This document shows, piece by piece, positions 9,076 through 17,812 of a DNA stretch of 64,000 bases. The stretch is from Arthrobacter sp. B3I9 (GTDB lineage Bacteria > Actinomycetota > Actinomycetes > Actinomycetales > Micrococcaceae), in the NCBI RefSeq assembly GCF_030816935.1, contig NZ_JAUSYO010000001.1:1488001-1552000 (forward strand). The letters run 5' to 3'. The position numbers and the translations under genes are program-made. Under the pieces are notes generated by a model, which worked only from the letters and a program-made list of their open reading frames with translations, was not told the origin of the DNA and did no database searches. Positions within the stretch are counted from its first letter, which is position 1; each line of letters opens with the position of its first letter.

Positions 9076-12000
9076 GCACCTCCAGCCAGAACCCCTCTCT
9101 CCGCCTGCTTCCGCCCCGCAAACAGCACACCGTCGTTCCGTTGCTCTCGAAAGACCAGCGCGCCGCGGTTGAAGTCCCGCATGGTTCGGGACCTGTCCTC
9201 ATCCCCGGCGCCCCCGGAACGGGAAAGTCGACGGTCCTGGTGGAGGCAGCCGTGCACCGCGCCCTGCGCGACGGCCTGGATCCGGAACGGATGCTGATCC
9301 TGGCACCGGGACGGCTCGCGGCCGACACACTGCGGGACCAGTTCACCGCGCGGCTGGACCGCAGCCTGAGTACGACGCCGGCGCGCACCTGGGCGTCCTA
9401 TGCCTTCGACCTGATCCGGCGGGCCAAAGCCGAGGGCATCCTGCCGCTGCCGCGTCCGCCGAAGCTGCTCTCCGGCCCGGAGCAGGATCTGATCATCAAG
9501 GAGCTCCTCGAAGGGCATGCGCTGCCCGGGCTCGAGCTGCCCTGGCCGGGAGATCTAGGCGCTGCCCTGCAGACGCGCGGCTTCCGGCAGGAGGTCCGCC
9601 AGCTCTTTGACCGGATCATCGAATCCGGGCGTACGGCCGAGGACCTGGTGGTACTGGCCGCGCGCTGTGACCGGCCCGACTGGGTGGCCGCAGCGGCAGT
9701 GTATTCGGAGTACCGTGATGTCCTGGACCTGAGGATGCCGGAGGCCTTCGACCCGGCTGGGATTATCACCGCTGCCCGCCAGATCTTCCAGGATGCCCCG
9801 GACTTCCTGGCCGCTGAGCGCGACAGGCTGCAGCTGGTGCTGGTGGACGATATCCAGGAAGCGAACCCCGCCATATTCGAACTGCTCGCGGACATAGCTG
9901 CCGGCAAGGATTCGCTCATCACCTTCTCACCGGACACGGTGGTGCAGGGCTTCCGCGGCGCCCGCCCGGACCTCGTGGCCGAGCTGCCGCAGCTGCTCGT
10001 GCCCGCCGGCGGGACCGTCCTCGAACGCCCGCTATCGACGGCGCACCGCCACGCCCCCGCCGTTGCCGAGGCGTGGCTTTCCGTGGCCGGGCGCATCTCG
10101 CGCCGGGCCGGCGGCCAGTCTGCCCGCCGGCTCGAGCAGCCCGGCGGCGACTTATCCGCAGGAGCTGGCGCCGGCCGGGTCGAAGCGCACCTGCTGCCGT
10201 CTCCGGTGCACGAATTGCGCTACGTGGCACAGCGGATCCTGGAGGCGCAGCTGAACGACGGCCGGGAACTGGGGGAGATCGGCGTGATTGTCCGCAACGG
10301 CGGCCAGCTCGGACAACTGCAGCGTTACCTCTCCGGCCAGGGCATCCCGGTCCGGATTCCGGTGGCGGAATCCGCCGTCCGGGACGAGGTCGCCGTCCGG
10401 CCGCTGCTCGATGCGTACGCCGTCGTGCTGGACCCGGCCGTGCTGACCCCGGAGGCCGCCGTGGCGCTCCTGACGTCGCGGATCGGCGGTGCCACAGCGA
10501 TCGAGCTGCGCCGGCTCCGCCAGTCGCTCCGCCGCGAGGAGATCCTCGGCGGCGGCGGCCGCAGCAGCGACGCGCTCCTCGTCGAGGCCCTGCTCGAACC
10601 CGGGGCCCTGGCCACGCTCGGCATCGAAGGGCACTCCGCCCGGCGGATTGCCCGGATGATTCTCGCCGGCAGGGAGGCCGCCCAGGCTCCCGGGGGCAAC
10701 GCCGAAACGGTGCTGTGGGCCCTCTGGAACTCCACCGGGCTCGCGGCCCGGTGGACCGAGGCAGCGCTGGCAGGGGGAGCGGCCGGAGCCCGCGCCGACC
10801 GCGACCTCGATGCCATGATGGCCTTGTTCCACACCGCCGAGCGCTACGTGGACCAGCTTCCCGGGTCCGGTCCCGAACAATTCCTCGAATACCTGCTGAG
10901 CCAGGAGCTGCCCATGGACACCCTTGCTGCGCGGGCGCAGCTGGAGGACGCCGTGGAACTCATGACCCCCGCCAGCGCGGCCGGACGGGAATGGCCGGTT
11001 GTGATTGTCCCGGGTCTCCAGGAAGGTGTCTGGCCAAACACCAGGCTCCGCGGAGAACTGCTGGGCAGCACCCTGTTCGCGGACGCCGTCGAACACGGAG
11101 TGGACTACGCCCTGCAGCTGGACCCGCTCAGCCGCCTGCGGGAAATTCGCTACGACGAACTCCGGAGCTTCTCCACCGCTGTCTCGCGGGCCCGGCAGGT
11201 GCTGATCTGTACCGCGGTGTCCTCCGAAGACGAACAGCCTTCCTCGTTCCTGGACTACGTGGCGCCGCTGCACCCGGACCAGGACCGGCGGGGCTTCACC
11301 CCGGTGGAGCGGCCGCTGACCCTCCGCGCCCTCGTGGCGGAGCTGCGCCAGCATGCGCAGCTGGACGTCTTGGAGGCAGCCGAGGCCGCCGCCGTTCTGG
11401 GCGCCCTCGCATTCGCCGAACCCCCTGTACCCGGGGCGCATCCCCGCAGCTGGTGGGGTCTTGCGCCGTTGTCCTCCGATGCGCCCGTGGTCCCGGCCGG
11501 GGGCACTGTGTATGTCTCGCCGTCGAAGGTTGAAACGGTGCAGAAGTCCCCCCTGGACTGGTTCGTCCAGGCGGCCGGCGGCGAGGCGGCTACCGACTTT
11601 GCCCGCAGCCTCGGCACCCTTGTCCACGCCATCGCCCAGGACCTGCCGGACGCCTCGGGGACAGAATACGTGGCCGAACTCGTGCGCCGCTGGCCCGCGC
11701 TCGGGATGAAGGACAACTGGGAAGGCAAGCTCGACTTCCAGCGCGCCGAAGCCATGGTCCGGAAGCTGGCCCAGTACGTGCTGCTCATGCGCGCCGAGGG
11801 CCGCACCCTCGTGGGCGTCGAGCAGGATTTCGAGGTGAAGCTGCCGGACGTCGCCCCCTCGTCCCTGCCGGGTAGCGCGGACAGCGAACCCGGGCCGGGC
11901 CGCCCGGCCGTGCTGCGCGGGCAGGTCGACCGGCTGGAAATCGATGCCGAAGGCCGCCTGGTGGTCGTGGACCTCAAGACCGGCAAACGCCAGCCCGGCA

Positions 12001-12338
12001 AGGCCGACCTGGAGCGGCACCCGCAACTCGGCGCCTACCAGGCCGCCGCGCTGGCAGGAGGATTCGCCGGCGCCGACGACGGCCCGCCGCCTCTTCCGGG
12101 CGGTGCCGTCCTGGCCCAGCTCGGCACCGCCACCAAGAGCCCCGGCATCCAGGCCCAGGCCGCACTGGACCCGGCGGAGAACTGGGCGCTGGACATGGTG
12201 GGCGAGGCCGCGCGCGTAATGTCCGGCAGTACGTTCGAGGCGCGCCATGATCCTTCCAAGGGCGGGCACGGGGGCCACGGCTGCCGGCTGCCCGAGGTCT
12301 GCCCGCTATGCGCGCGCGGAAAGCAGGTTACCGAATGA
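9072..12338 (+). CDS. adnA: AdnA-like helicase-nuclease subunit
   Basis: A 1088-residue protein with an N-terminal UvrD/Rep-type motor and a C-terminal RecB-like nuclease, matching AdnA of the actinobacterial AdnAB break-resection machine. Walker A is GAPGTGKST at 46-54. The Walker B region is LVLVDDIQEAN (DDIQ at 259-262), where active UvrD motors have DEFQD, so this motor may be weaker. The nuclease core is complete: GQVDRLEID then VVVDLKTGK with Asp967 and Lys969. The iron-sulfur staple usual in such nucleases looks incomplete: the C-terminus has C1071-X5-C1077-X2-C1080, but the N-terminal partner position in VQKSPLDWF is Ser826. It starts at GTG 9072, coupled to the ATL gene, and overlaps adnB. 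Confidence 0.9.
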   Translation: MSTSSQNPSLRLLPPRKQHTVVPLLSKDQRAAVEVPHGSGPVLIPGAPGTGKSTVLVEAAVHRALRDGLDPERMLILAPGRLAADTLRDQFTARLDRSLSTTPARTWASYAFDLIRRAKAEGILPLPRPPKLLSGPEQDLIIKELLEGHALPGLELPWPGDLGAALQTRGFRQEVRQLFDRIIESGRTAEDLVVLAARCDRPDWVAAAAVYSEYRDVLDLRMPEAFDPAGIITAARQIFQDAPDFLAAERDRLQLVLVDDIQEANPAIFELLADIAAGKDSLITFSPDTVVQGFRGARPDLVAELPQLLVPAGGTVLERPLSTAHRHAPAVAEAWLSVAGRISRRAGGQSARRLEQPGGDLSAGAGAGRVEAHLLPSPVHELRYVAQRILEAQLNDGRELGEIGVIVRNGGQLGQLQRYLSGQGIPVRIPVAESAVRDEVAVRPLLDAYAVVLDPAVLTPEAAVALLTSRIGGATAIELRRLRQSLRREEILGGGGRSSDALLVEALLEPGALATLGIEGHSARRIARMILAGREAAQAPGGNAETVLWALWNSTGLAARWTEAALAGGAAGARADRDLDAMMALFHTAERYVDQLPGSGPEQFLEYLLSQELPMDTLAARAQLEDAVELMTPASAAGREWPVVIVPGLQEGVWPNTRLRGELLGSTLFADAVEHGVDYALQLDPLSRLREIRYDELRSFSTAVSRARQVLICTAVSSEDEQPSSFLDYVAPLHPDQDRRGFTPVERPLTLRALVAELRQHAQLDVLEAAEAAAVLGALAFAEPPVPGAHPRSWWGLAPLSSDAPVVPAGGTVYVSPSKVETVQKSPLDWFVQAAGGEAATDFARSLGTLVHAIAQDLPDASGTEYVAELVRRWPALGMKDNWEGKLDFQRAEAMVRKLAQYVLLMRAEGRTLVGVEQDFEVKLPDVAPSSLPGSADSEPGPGRPAVLRGQVDRLEIDAEGRLVVVDLKTGKRQPGKADLERHPQLGAYQAAALAGGFAGADDGPPPLPGGAVLAQLGTATKSPGIQAQAALDPAENWALDMVGEAARVMSGSTFEARHDPSKGGHGGHGCRLPEVCPLCARGKQVTE

Positions 12339-15300
12339 CCACCGACACAACGCCGCTTGTGCGGCCGGCGGCGCTTGGGGCCGCCCTTCCCGTTCCCAGG
12401 TTCAGCCCGGAGGAGCTGTCCGGGATGCTGGGGGAAAAAAACAGCCCCACTCCGGAACAGTCCCTGATCATTTCGTCCCCCTTGTCACCCCGGCTGGTCA
12501 TCGCCGGTGCCGGCTCCGGAAAGACCGCCACCATGGCGGACCGGGTCGTGTGGCTTGTCGCCAACGGATGGGTCCGGCCGGAGGAAGTGCTCGGCGTGAC
12601 CTTTACCCGCAAAGCCGCCGGTGAGCTTGCCACCCGCATCCGTGCCAAGCTGGCCGCGCTGCAGCGGATTGCAACTGCGGACCCCGGCAATGAGGTCTTT
12701 CCTGCGGGGCTGCTCAGCACCGATGCCCTCGAGCCGAAGGTCTCCACCTACCACTCGTACGCGAGCGGCATCGTATCCGACTACGGGCTGCGGCTCGGCG
12801 TCGAACGTGATGTTGTGCTGCTCGGGGGTGCCCAGTCCTTCCAGCTCGCCAGCGAGGTCGTGGAGGCTTTTGACGGTGACTACGAGCATTTCCGCGCCGC
12901 CAAGTCCACCTTGGTCAAGGCGGTCATCCAGCTGGCCGGGGAATGCGCGGAGCACCTGCAGGACCCCGCCGCGGTACGGGGCTGGGTGCTTGAGCGGGTG
13001 GCGGAGTTTGAGGCACTCCCGTACGTAGCGAGCGCCAAGAAGAATCCGAGCCAGGCCGCGGGCGAGCTCAGCGCCCTGCTCCGCACACGGGCCAGCGTCG
13101 CCGACATGGTGGGGCGCTACACCGACGCCAAGCGTGCCCGGGGCGCCCTGGACTTCGGGGACCTCGTGGCCCTCGCGGCACGGGTGGCCAACGAAATCCC
13201 GGTCGCCGCGGCCACCGAGCGCGGCCGCTACAAGGTGGTGCTGCTCGATGAATTCCAGGACACCTCGCACGCCCAGCTCGTGCTCTTCTCCCGGTTGTTC
13301 GGCGACGGCCATGCCGTGACCGCCGTGGGCGACCCGAACCAGTCGATCTACGGCTTCCGCGGAGCCTCCGCAGGGCAGCTCTTCCACTTCGTCCGTGAAT
13401 TCCCGCTCCGGCTCGACGCCGCCGGCCCGGCCACCAAAGGCGACGACGGCGTGGCCGAAGGGGGCGCCCGCGCCCCCCGCTTCGCCGTGGCACCGACCTC
13501 GTACCTCACCACCGCCTGGCGCAACGGCCGGAACATCCTCGCCGCCGCCAATGTCATTTCCGGGCCGCTCAGCAAGGCAGCCTCCCAGGCCGGTGCCGCA
13601 GGTGCCCGGGACACAGCCGGGACCGTAGAGGTGCCGCCGCTGCAGCCCAGCCCCGCCGCGGTCCAGGGCAGGGTAGTGATGGGCCGCTTCGCTACGGACG
13701 AGGACGAGGCCGCTGCCATCGCCGGCGACGTGTTGAAGTTCCGGGTGACGGACTTCGAGGCGCCGGCCGCAGCGCGCCCCGAGCCGCCCGCGATGGCGGT
13801 ACTGTGCCGGCGTCGTGCGCAAATGGAGTGCATCCGCCGCGAATTCGAGCAGCGGGGCATCCCGTACGAAATCGTCGGCCTCGGCGGGCTGCTGGACACT
13901 CCCGAGATCGTGGATCTGGTCTCCACCCTGCGGGTCCTGGCCGATCCGGGGCGGTCGGATTCACTGATGCGCCTGCTGGCCGGGGCGCGCTGGCGGATCG
14001 GTCCGGCAGACCTGATGGCGTTCCACGACTGGTCGAGCTTCCTGGCCCGGCGGCGGGGGCGCCCGGGTAGCTCCGAAGCGGACGACGCCGACACGGACGC
14101 CGGCGCGGACGGGACGGTGATCGAGGGCGACCTCACAGATGCCGCCAGCCTCGTCGAAGCACTGGACTGGCTGCCGCGCGAAGGCTGGGTATCCCGGCAC
14201 GGCCGCGCGCTCAGCGCCGAGGCACTGGACCGGCTCCAGCGGCTCTCTGCGGAACTCCGGCAGCTGCGCGGGTTTATGGGCGACGACCTCACCACGTTGC
14301 TCGGTGAGGTGGAGCGCGCGATGCTCCTCGATATTGAAGTTGCCGCGCGCCCGGGGATCAGCATCCACCAGGCACGGCGGAACCTGGACGCCTTCCAGGA
14401 CGCGGCGGCGGGATTCCTGTTCACGTCCCACCGTGTCGATGTGCTGGCCTTCCTCGCTTGGCTGGAGGCGGCTGCCGCAGAGGAAAACGGGCTGGACGCC
14501 GCCGCACCCGAGGTGAACCACGAGGCCGTGCAGCTGCTGACGGTCCACGCCTCCAAGGGCCTGGAATGGGATGTTGTGTTCGTCCCGGGGCTGAATGCCG
14601 GCGCGTTTCCCAGCAGCCGTGACTCGCGTTGGAGCAGCGGCAGCGCGGCCCTGCCCTGGCCGCTGCGCGGGGACCGGGCGGACCTGCCGCAGTGGGACCT
14701 GGACCAGCCGGACCAGAAAGGCTGGCTGGACGCGGAGAAGGAGTTCAAATCCGCTGTCCAGGTGCACGGTGAGGCCGAGGAACGGCGCCTCGCCTACGTT
14801 GCCTACACCCGCGCAAAGCACGTCCTCTGGGTTTCCAGCGCAGCCTGGGTGGGCTCCCGGGCCGGCATGGCGGAAATGTCTCCCTTCCTGGCGGAGCTGC
14901 AGGTGCTTGCCCGCAACGGGCAGGCAGAGATCCATCCCCGGTCCGTCAGCGAGGATTCACTGCCGGAGAAGAGCCCCCTGACGTCGGAGCTGGAGCTGGC
15001 GCTCTGGCCCTACGATCCTCTCGAGGGCCCCGTGGACCCGCGGACCGGGTCCCGGCTCCGGCTCGTCGCCGGACGACGGGCGGCCATGGAAGCAGCCGCG
15101 GAGCGGGTACTCGGGTCCCTTGCGGCCGATTCACCGCTCAGTGCCCTGGACGTGGACGCGGATCCGCGCGGGCCGCAGGAGGAACCCGGGAGCGCCGGGC
15201 AGCGGCGGCTCCTTCGGGGACCGGCGGTTGGCTGGGCCCAGGAGGCCGCGACCCTGCTGGAGCGACGCTCCCGGCGCAGCGTCGTGCACGAAGTCCACCT

Positions 15301-15934
15301 GCCAGGCCATATTTCCGCGTCCACCCTTGTGGACCTCGAGGACGACGCCGGTTCTGTGGTGGCCCGGCTCCGCCGGCCGGTTCCCCGCGAGCCGGGGATG
15401 TCCGCACGCCAGGGCACCGCCTTCCACGCGTGGGTGGAGGAATATTTCGGCGCGGCCGGGATGCTGGACCTCGGGGAGGCCGCCGGCTCGGATGACCATA
15501 TCGATGAGGCCTACGGGCTGGACGCGATGGTGGAGACGTTCCGCCAGTCGGAGTGGGCGAATCGTGCGCCCGCCTACGTCGAGGTGCCGGTGGAAACGCG
15601 CATCGGAGACGTGGTGGTCCGCGGCCGGATCGACGCCGTTTTCAAGGATGCCGACGGCGGGTGGGACCTGGTGGACTGGAAAACGGGCCGTCGGCCGTCA
15701 GCCCGGCAACTGAAAGTCAAGGCCGTTCAACTCGCGGTTTACCGGCTGGCTTGGTCCCGGCTCAAGGGCGTTCCGCTCGAGGACGTCAGGGCGGCGTTCT
15801 ACTATGTCGCGGACAACCAGGTGGTCCGCCCGCACGACCTTGGATCGGCAGAACGGCTCGAGGAAATCGTCGCGGCGGCCCTGGGCAAGGGTGGGCGGGC
15901 GCCGGGCACCGGCTCCACGACAGACATCGCCTAG
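12335..15934 (+). CDS. adnB: AdnB-like helicase-nuclease subunit
   Basis: This 1199-residue protein is the partner of the preceding subunit. It has a full UvrD-type motor: Walker A GAGSGKT at 58-64, motif Ia in GVTFTRKAAGELATRIR, Walker B VVLLDEFQDTSHAQ with Asp305-Glu306, motif III AVGDPNQSIYGFRGAS, and motifs V/VI in LLTVHASKGLEWDVVFVPG and RLAYVAYTRAKHVLWV. The C-terminal nuclease holds RGRIDAVFK and DLVDWKTGRRPS with Asp1114 and Lys1116. The complex resects double-strand breaks. An ATG at 12308 lies in frame, but 12335 overlaps the adnA stop by four bases (ATGA), so it is preferred. No terminator is obvious before the convergent gene at 16001. Confidence 0.92.
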   Translation: MTTDTTPLVRPAALGAALPVPRFSPEELSGMLGEKNSPTPEQSLIISSPLSPRLVIAGAGSGKTATMADRVVWLVANGWVRPEEVLGVTFTRKAAGELATRIRAKLAALQRIATADPGNEVFPAGLLSTDALEPKVSTYHSYASGIVSDYGLRLGVERDVVLLGGAQSFQLASEVVEAFDGDYEHFRAAKSTLVKAVIQLAGECAEHLQDPAAVRGWVLERVAEFEALPYVASAKKNPSQAAGELSALLRTRASVADMVGRYTDAKRARGALDFGDLVALAARVANEIPVAAATERGRYKVVLLDEFQDTSHAQLVLFSRLFGDGHAVTAVGDPNQSIYGFRGASAGQLFHFVREFPLRLDAAGPATKGDDGVAEGGARAPRFAVAPTSYLTTAWRNGRNILAAANVISGPLSKAASQAGAAGARDTAGTVEVPPLQPSPAAVQGRVVMGRFATDEDEAAAIAGDVLKFRVTDFEAPAAARPEPPAMAVLCRRRAQMECIRREFEQRGIPYEIVGLGGLLDTPEIVDLVSTLRVLADPGRSDSLMRLLAGARWRIGPADLMAFHDWSSFLARRRGRPGSSEADDADTDAGADGTVIEGDLTDAASLVEALDWLPREGWVSRHGRALSAEALDRLQRLSAELRQLRGFMGDDLTTLLGEVERAMLLDIEVAARPGISIHQARRNLDAFQDAAAGFLFTSHRVDVLAFLAWLEAAAAEENGLDAAAPEVNHEAVQLLTVHASKGLEWDVVFVPGLNAGAFPSSRDSRWSSGSAALPWPLRGDRADLPQWDLDQPDQKGWLDAEKEFKSAVQVHGEAEERRLAYVAYTRAKHVLWVSSAAWVGSRAGMAEMSPFLAELQVLARNGQAEIHPRSVSEDSLPEKSPLTSELELALWPYDPLEGPVDPRTGSRLRLVAGRRAAMEAAAERVLGSLAADSPLSALDVDADPRGPQEEPGSAGQRRLLRGPAVGWAQEAATLLERRSRRSVVHEVHLPGHISASTLVDLEDDAGSVVARLRRPVPREPGMSARQGTAFHAWVEEYFGAAGMLDLGEAAGSDDHIDEAYGLDAMVETFRQSEWANRAPAYVEVPVETRIGDVVVRGRIDAVFKDADGGWDLVDWKTGRRPSARQLKVKAVQLAVYRLAWSRLKGVPLEDVRAAFYYVADNQVVRPHDLGSAERLEEIVAAALGKGGRAPGTGSTTDIA

Positions 15935-16000
15935 GCCCCCAACCTGCCGAGTCAGTACGGCCTGCCGGGTTGAGCCCGGACAGCGCGGCCACCGACCCGG

Positions 16001-17623
16001 CTAGCGCGACTTGGCGTCGACCACCGGCAGCGCCGTGGTGGAAAGGTCTTCGACGGTCGGGCCAGCAACCACCGAGTTCGACTGCGTCGAGGTGTCTACG
16101 GCTGGCGGGGTGTCTTCGGCTGGTGAGGTGTCCTCGGCTGGTGGGGCATCGCCGCCGGGTGTGGCGTCGTCGCCGGCAGCCATGGGCGGGGGAGTGCCCT
16201 CGGCCTCACCAGTCCCGCCTGCCGAGGTTTCAGGGTCGGCTTCGCCAGCCGCACGTTCTGCGGTTCCAGGGCCGGCCCCGTCAGCGGCGTCTATTGCCTC
16301 AGGGTCCGCCCCGCCAGGGGTGCCTTCTGGGGTTCGCGGGAGTGCCGTTGAACCGTGCGACGACCTAGCACCGGTGGGAGTTCTGTCGGTCCCGGCTGCG
16401 TCATCGGAGTTTTCAGCACTGTCGTCCTCGCGGCGGATCTCGTCCACGGGGATCGGGGTCACTTTAACCGCTGGCACCGCTGTGCGCGGCGGAACTGCGG
16501 GCGCGCCGGACACCGGTTCCGGCGCGAGCAGCGTCACTTTGCTCACGGCCGGAACAGGAATGATCTCCACTGCCGGAGGCTTCGCCGGGGCGAGCGGGGC
16601 CGGGGCCGGGGCCGGGGCCGGGCGGGCACCGGCGGGCGTTGCCGCGGGCTGGGGCACGGCGGGCGGGGCCGCCGGCTGGGGCAGCGGCTCCACGCTGATC
16701 GGCTGGCCCCCGTGCTCCGCCACGTCCTCGGCCAGCGCCGTCAGCATTGATTCGGCCTCACCGATCATGTCCTCGTCCCCGGCGGCGAGACCCTTGACCA
16801 GATACTGCGCCAGGGCGAACTCGGCGGACAGGGCCGCGCGGCGGAGCAGATGGGCGTCGGGGGAGTCCCGGCGGCTGGAGGTGTAGTGCTCCAGGACGGC
16901 ATCCACGAAGTCCTGCTCATTCGAGGCGACGAGCCAGGCCATATCATCTGCGGGGTCACCGATCCGCAGGTCCGTCCAGCCGGTTACCGCTGCCACCCGC
17001 TCGCCGTCCACCAACAGGTTGTCCTCGTGCAGATCGCCATGCACGACGCACGGGTTGAACCGCCACAGCGACACATCCTCCAGCGCGTGTTCCCACCGTC
17101 GCAGCAGCAGCGGCGGGATCTTGCCGGTGGTCGCCGCCTGGTCCAGTTCGTTGAGGCGCCGCTGGCGGAACTCGTTCGGCGTGTAGCTCGGCAGGTCGGC
17201 GTTGCTGACGAGGGAGTGCGGCAGGTCGTGGATGGCGGCCATGGCCGCCCCGATTTCCCTGGCCAGTGCCGCGGATCCCGCGCTGAGTTCCTCGACAGAG
17301 CGGGTGGAACCGCCAAGGTGCGAGTACACAAACGTGCTGAGCGCGCCCTGCCGGACGGTGCCGGCAACGGTAGGCATCAGGAAAGGGAGCTCCGCCCGGA
17401 TAGCGGGGGCGAAGGCCCGCAGCACCATGAATTCCGTTTCCAGCCGGGCGCTGGCCTCGGCATGCCGGGGGGAGCGGACACGCCAGCGCTTGCCTTCAGA
17501 GTCCAGGAGGAGCGCCGAATCGAAGTCCGCCGGATCGTCAGGCGCGGAGCTCACTGCGGTCGGGGTCAGTCCAGGGACTGCCGCGGTTGCCACAGCTGCC
17601 AGTTCGATTGGTCTTCTTCTCAC
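16001..17623 (-). CDS. Aminoglycoside/macrolide phosphotransferase-like protein with long Pro/Ala tail
   Basis: A 540-residue protein in two parts. Residues 1-310 have the APH kinase fold: HGDLHEDN at 195-202 is the Brenner catalytic loop, and VTGWTDLRIGDPADDMAWLV follows. In active APH kinases the segment after the loop reads IDW with a metal-binding Asp; here residue 215 is Gly (VTGWTD), with Asp218 three residues later, so catalysis is uncertain. From about residue 320 to the end is low-complexity Pro/Ala/Glu/Thr sequence with PAP and PAEDTP repeats and no cysteines or membrane helix. The GTG at 17623 fits the conserved domain start and lies six bases after TACCTT. It is divergent from nudC and convergent with adnB. 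Antibiotic resistance should not be inferred. Confidence 0.8.
   Translation of the reverse strand: MRRRPIELAAVATAAVPGLTPTAVSSAPDDPADFDSALLLDSEGKRWRVRSPRHAEASARLETEFMVLRAFAPAIRAELPFLMPTVAGTVRQGALSTFVYSHLGGSTRSVEELSAGSAALAREIGAAMAAIHDLPHSLVSNADLPSYTPNEFRQRRLNELDQAATTGKIPPLLLRRWEHALEDVSLWRFNPCVVHGDLHEDNLLVDGERVAAVTGWTDLRIGDPADDMAWLVASNEQDFVDAVLEHYTSSRRDSPDAHLLRRAALSAEFALAQYLVKGLAAGDEDMIGEAESMLTALAEDVAEHGGQPISVEPLPQPAAPPAVPQPAATPAGARPAPAPAPAPLAPAKPPAVEIIPVPAVSKVTLLAPEPVSGAPAVPPRTAVPAVKVTPIPVDEIRREDDSAENSDDAAGTDRTPTGARSSHGSTALPRTPEGTPGGADPEAIDAADGAGPGTAERAAGEADPETSAGGTGEAEGTPPPMAAGDDATPGGDAPPAEDTSPAEDTPPAVDTSTQSNSVVAGPTVEDLSTTALPVVDAKSR
16596..16622. repeat. GGGGCC hexanucleotide repeat inside the kinase-like tail
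   Basis: Four GGGGCC units in a row plus GGG encode alternating Pro-Ala on the reverse strand. Such a tract is prone to slippage, although six-base units keep the frame. Confidence 0.85.
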
Positions 17624-17629
17624 GCTTCC

Positions 17630-17635
17630 AAGGTA
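17630..17635 (-). promoter_or_regulatory. -10 box of the kinase-like gene
   Basis: TACCTT lies exactly six bases before the GTG start at 17623. The intervening GGAAGC could also be read as a weak ribosome-binding site, but it is too close to the start for a normal leader. Confidence 0.4.
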
Positions 17636-17800
17636 GATTGAGCAGCGCCCAAGATTGCGATGCAGCGCGGCGAGTCTCCAGATCGGGCATAAATAGCGTC
17701 GGAGGCCCGACGCCCGGCCTCTCCCGTGCCCGCCGTCACCCCGTCGCGTGACGGCGCCCGCAAACACCCCCGGAAAATGTCAATTGTCAGTGGGAGTCAG

Positions 17801-17806
17801 TACGGT
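17801..17806 (+). promoter_or_regulatory. -10 box of a probably leaderless nudC mRNA
   Basis: TACGGT is followed by six bases (GGATAC) and the ATG at 17813. No other ribosome-binding signal is present. Confidence 0.4.
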
Positions 17807-17812
17807 GGATAC

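Noticed and set aside
10152..12278. 708-codon open frame on the - strand opposite adnA
   Set aside because: No recognisable domain; a shadow of the adnA codon pattern.
15935..16000. Terminator between adnB and the kinase-like gene
   Set aside because: Only a four-base-pair CGGG/CCCG stem is visible, too weak to call.
16596..16622. GGGGCC repeat as a regulatory G-quadruplex
   Set aside because: It could fold so in principle, but it lies inside the coding tail far from any promoter, and codon repetition of Pro-Ala explains it.
16001..17623. Antibiotic-resistance phosphotransferase
   Set aside because: The APH-like fold alone does not show drug modification; the metal Asp position is Gly, and the gene lies in a conserved housekeeping block.
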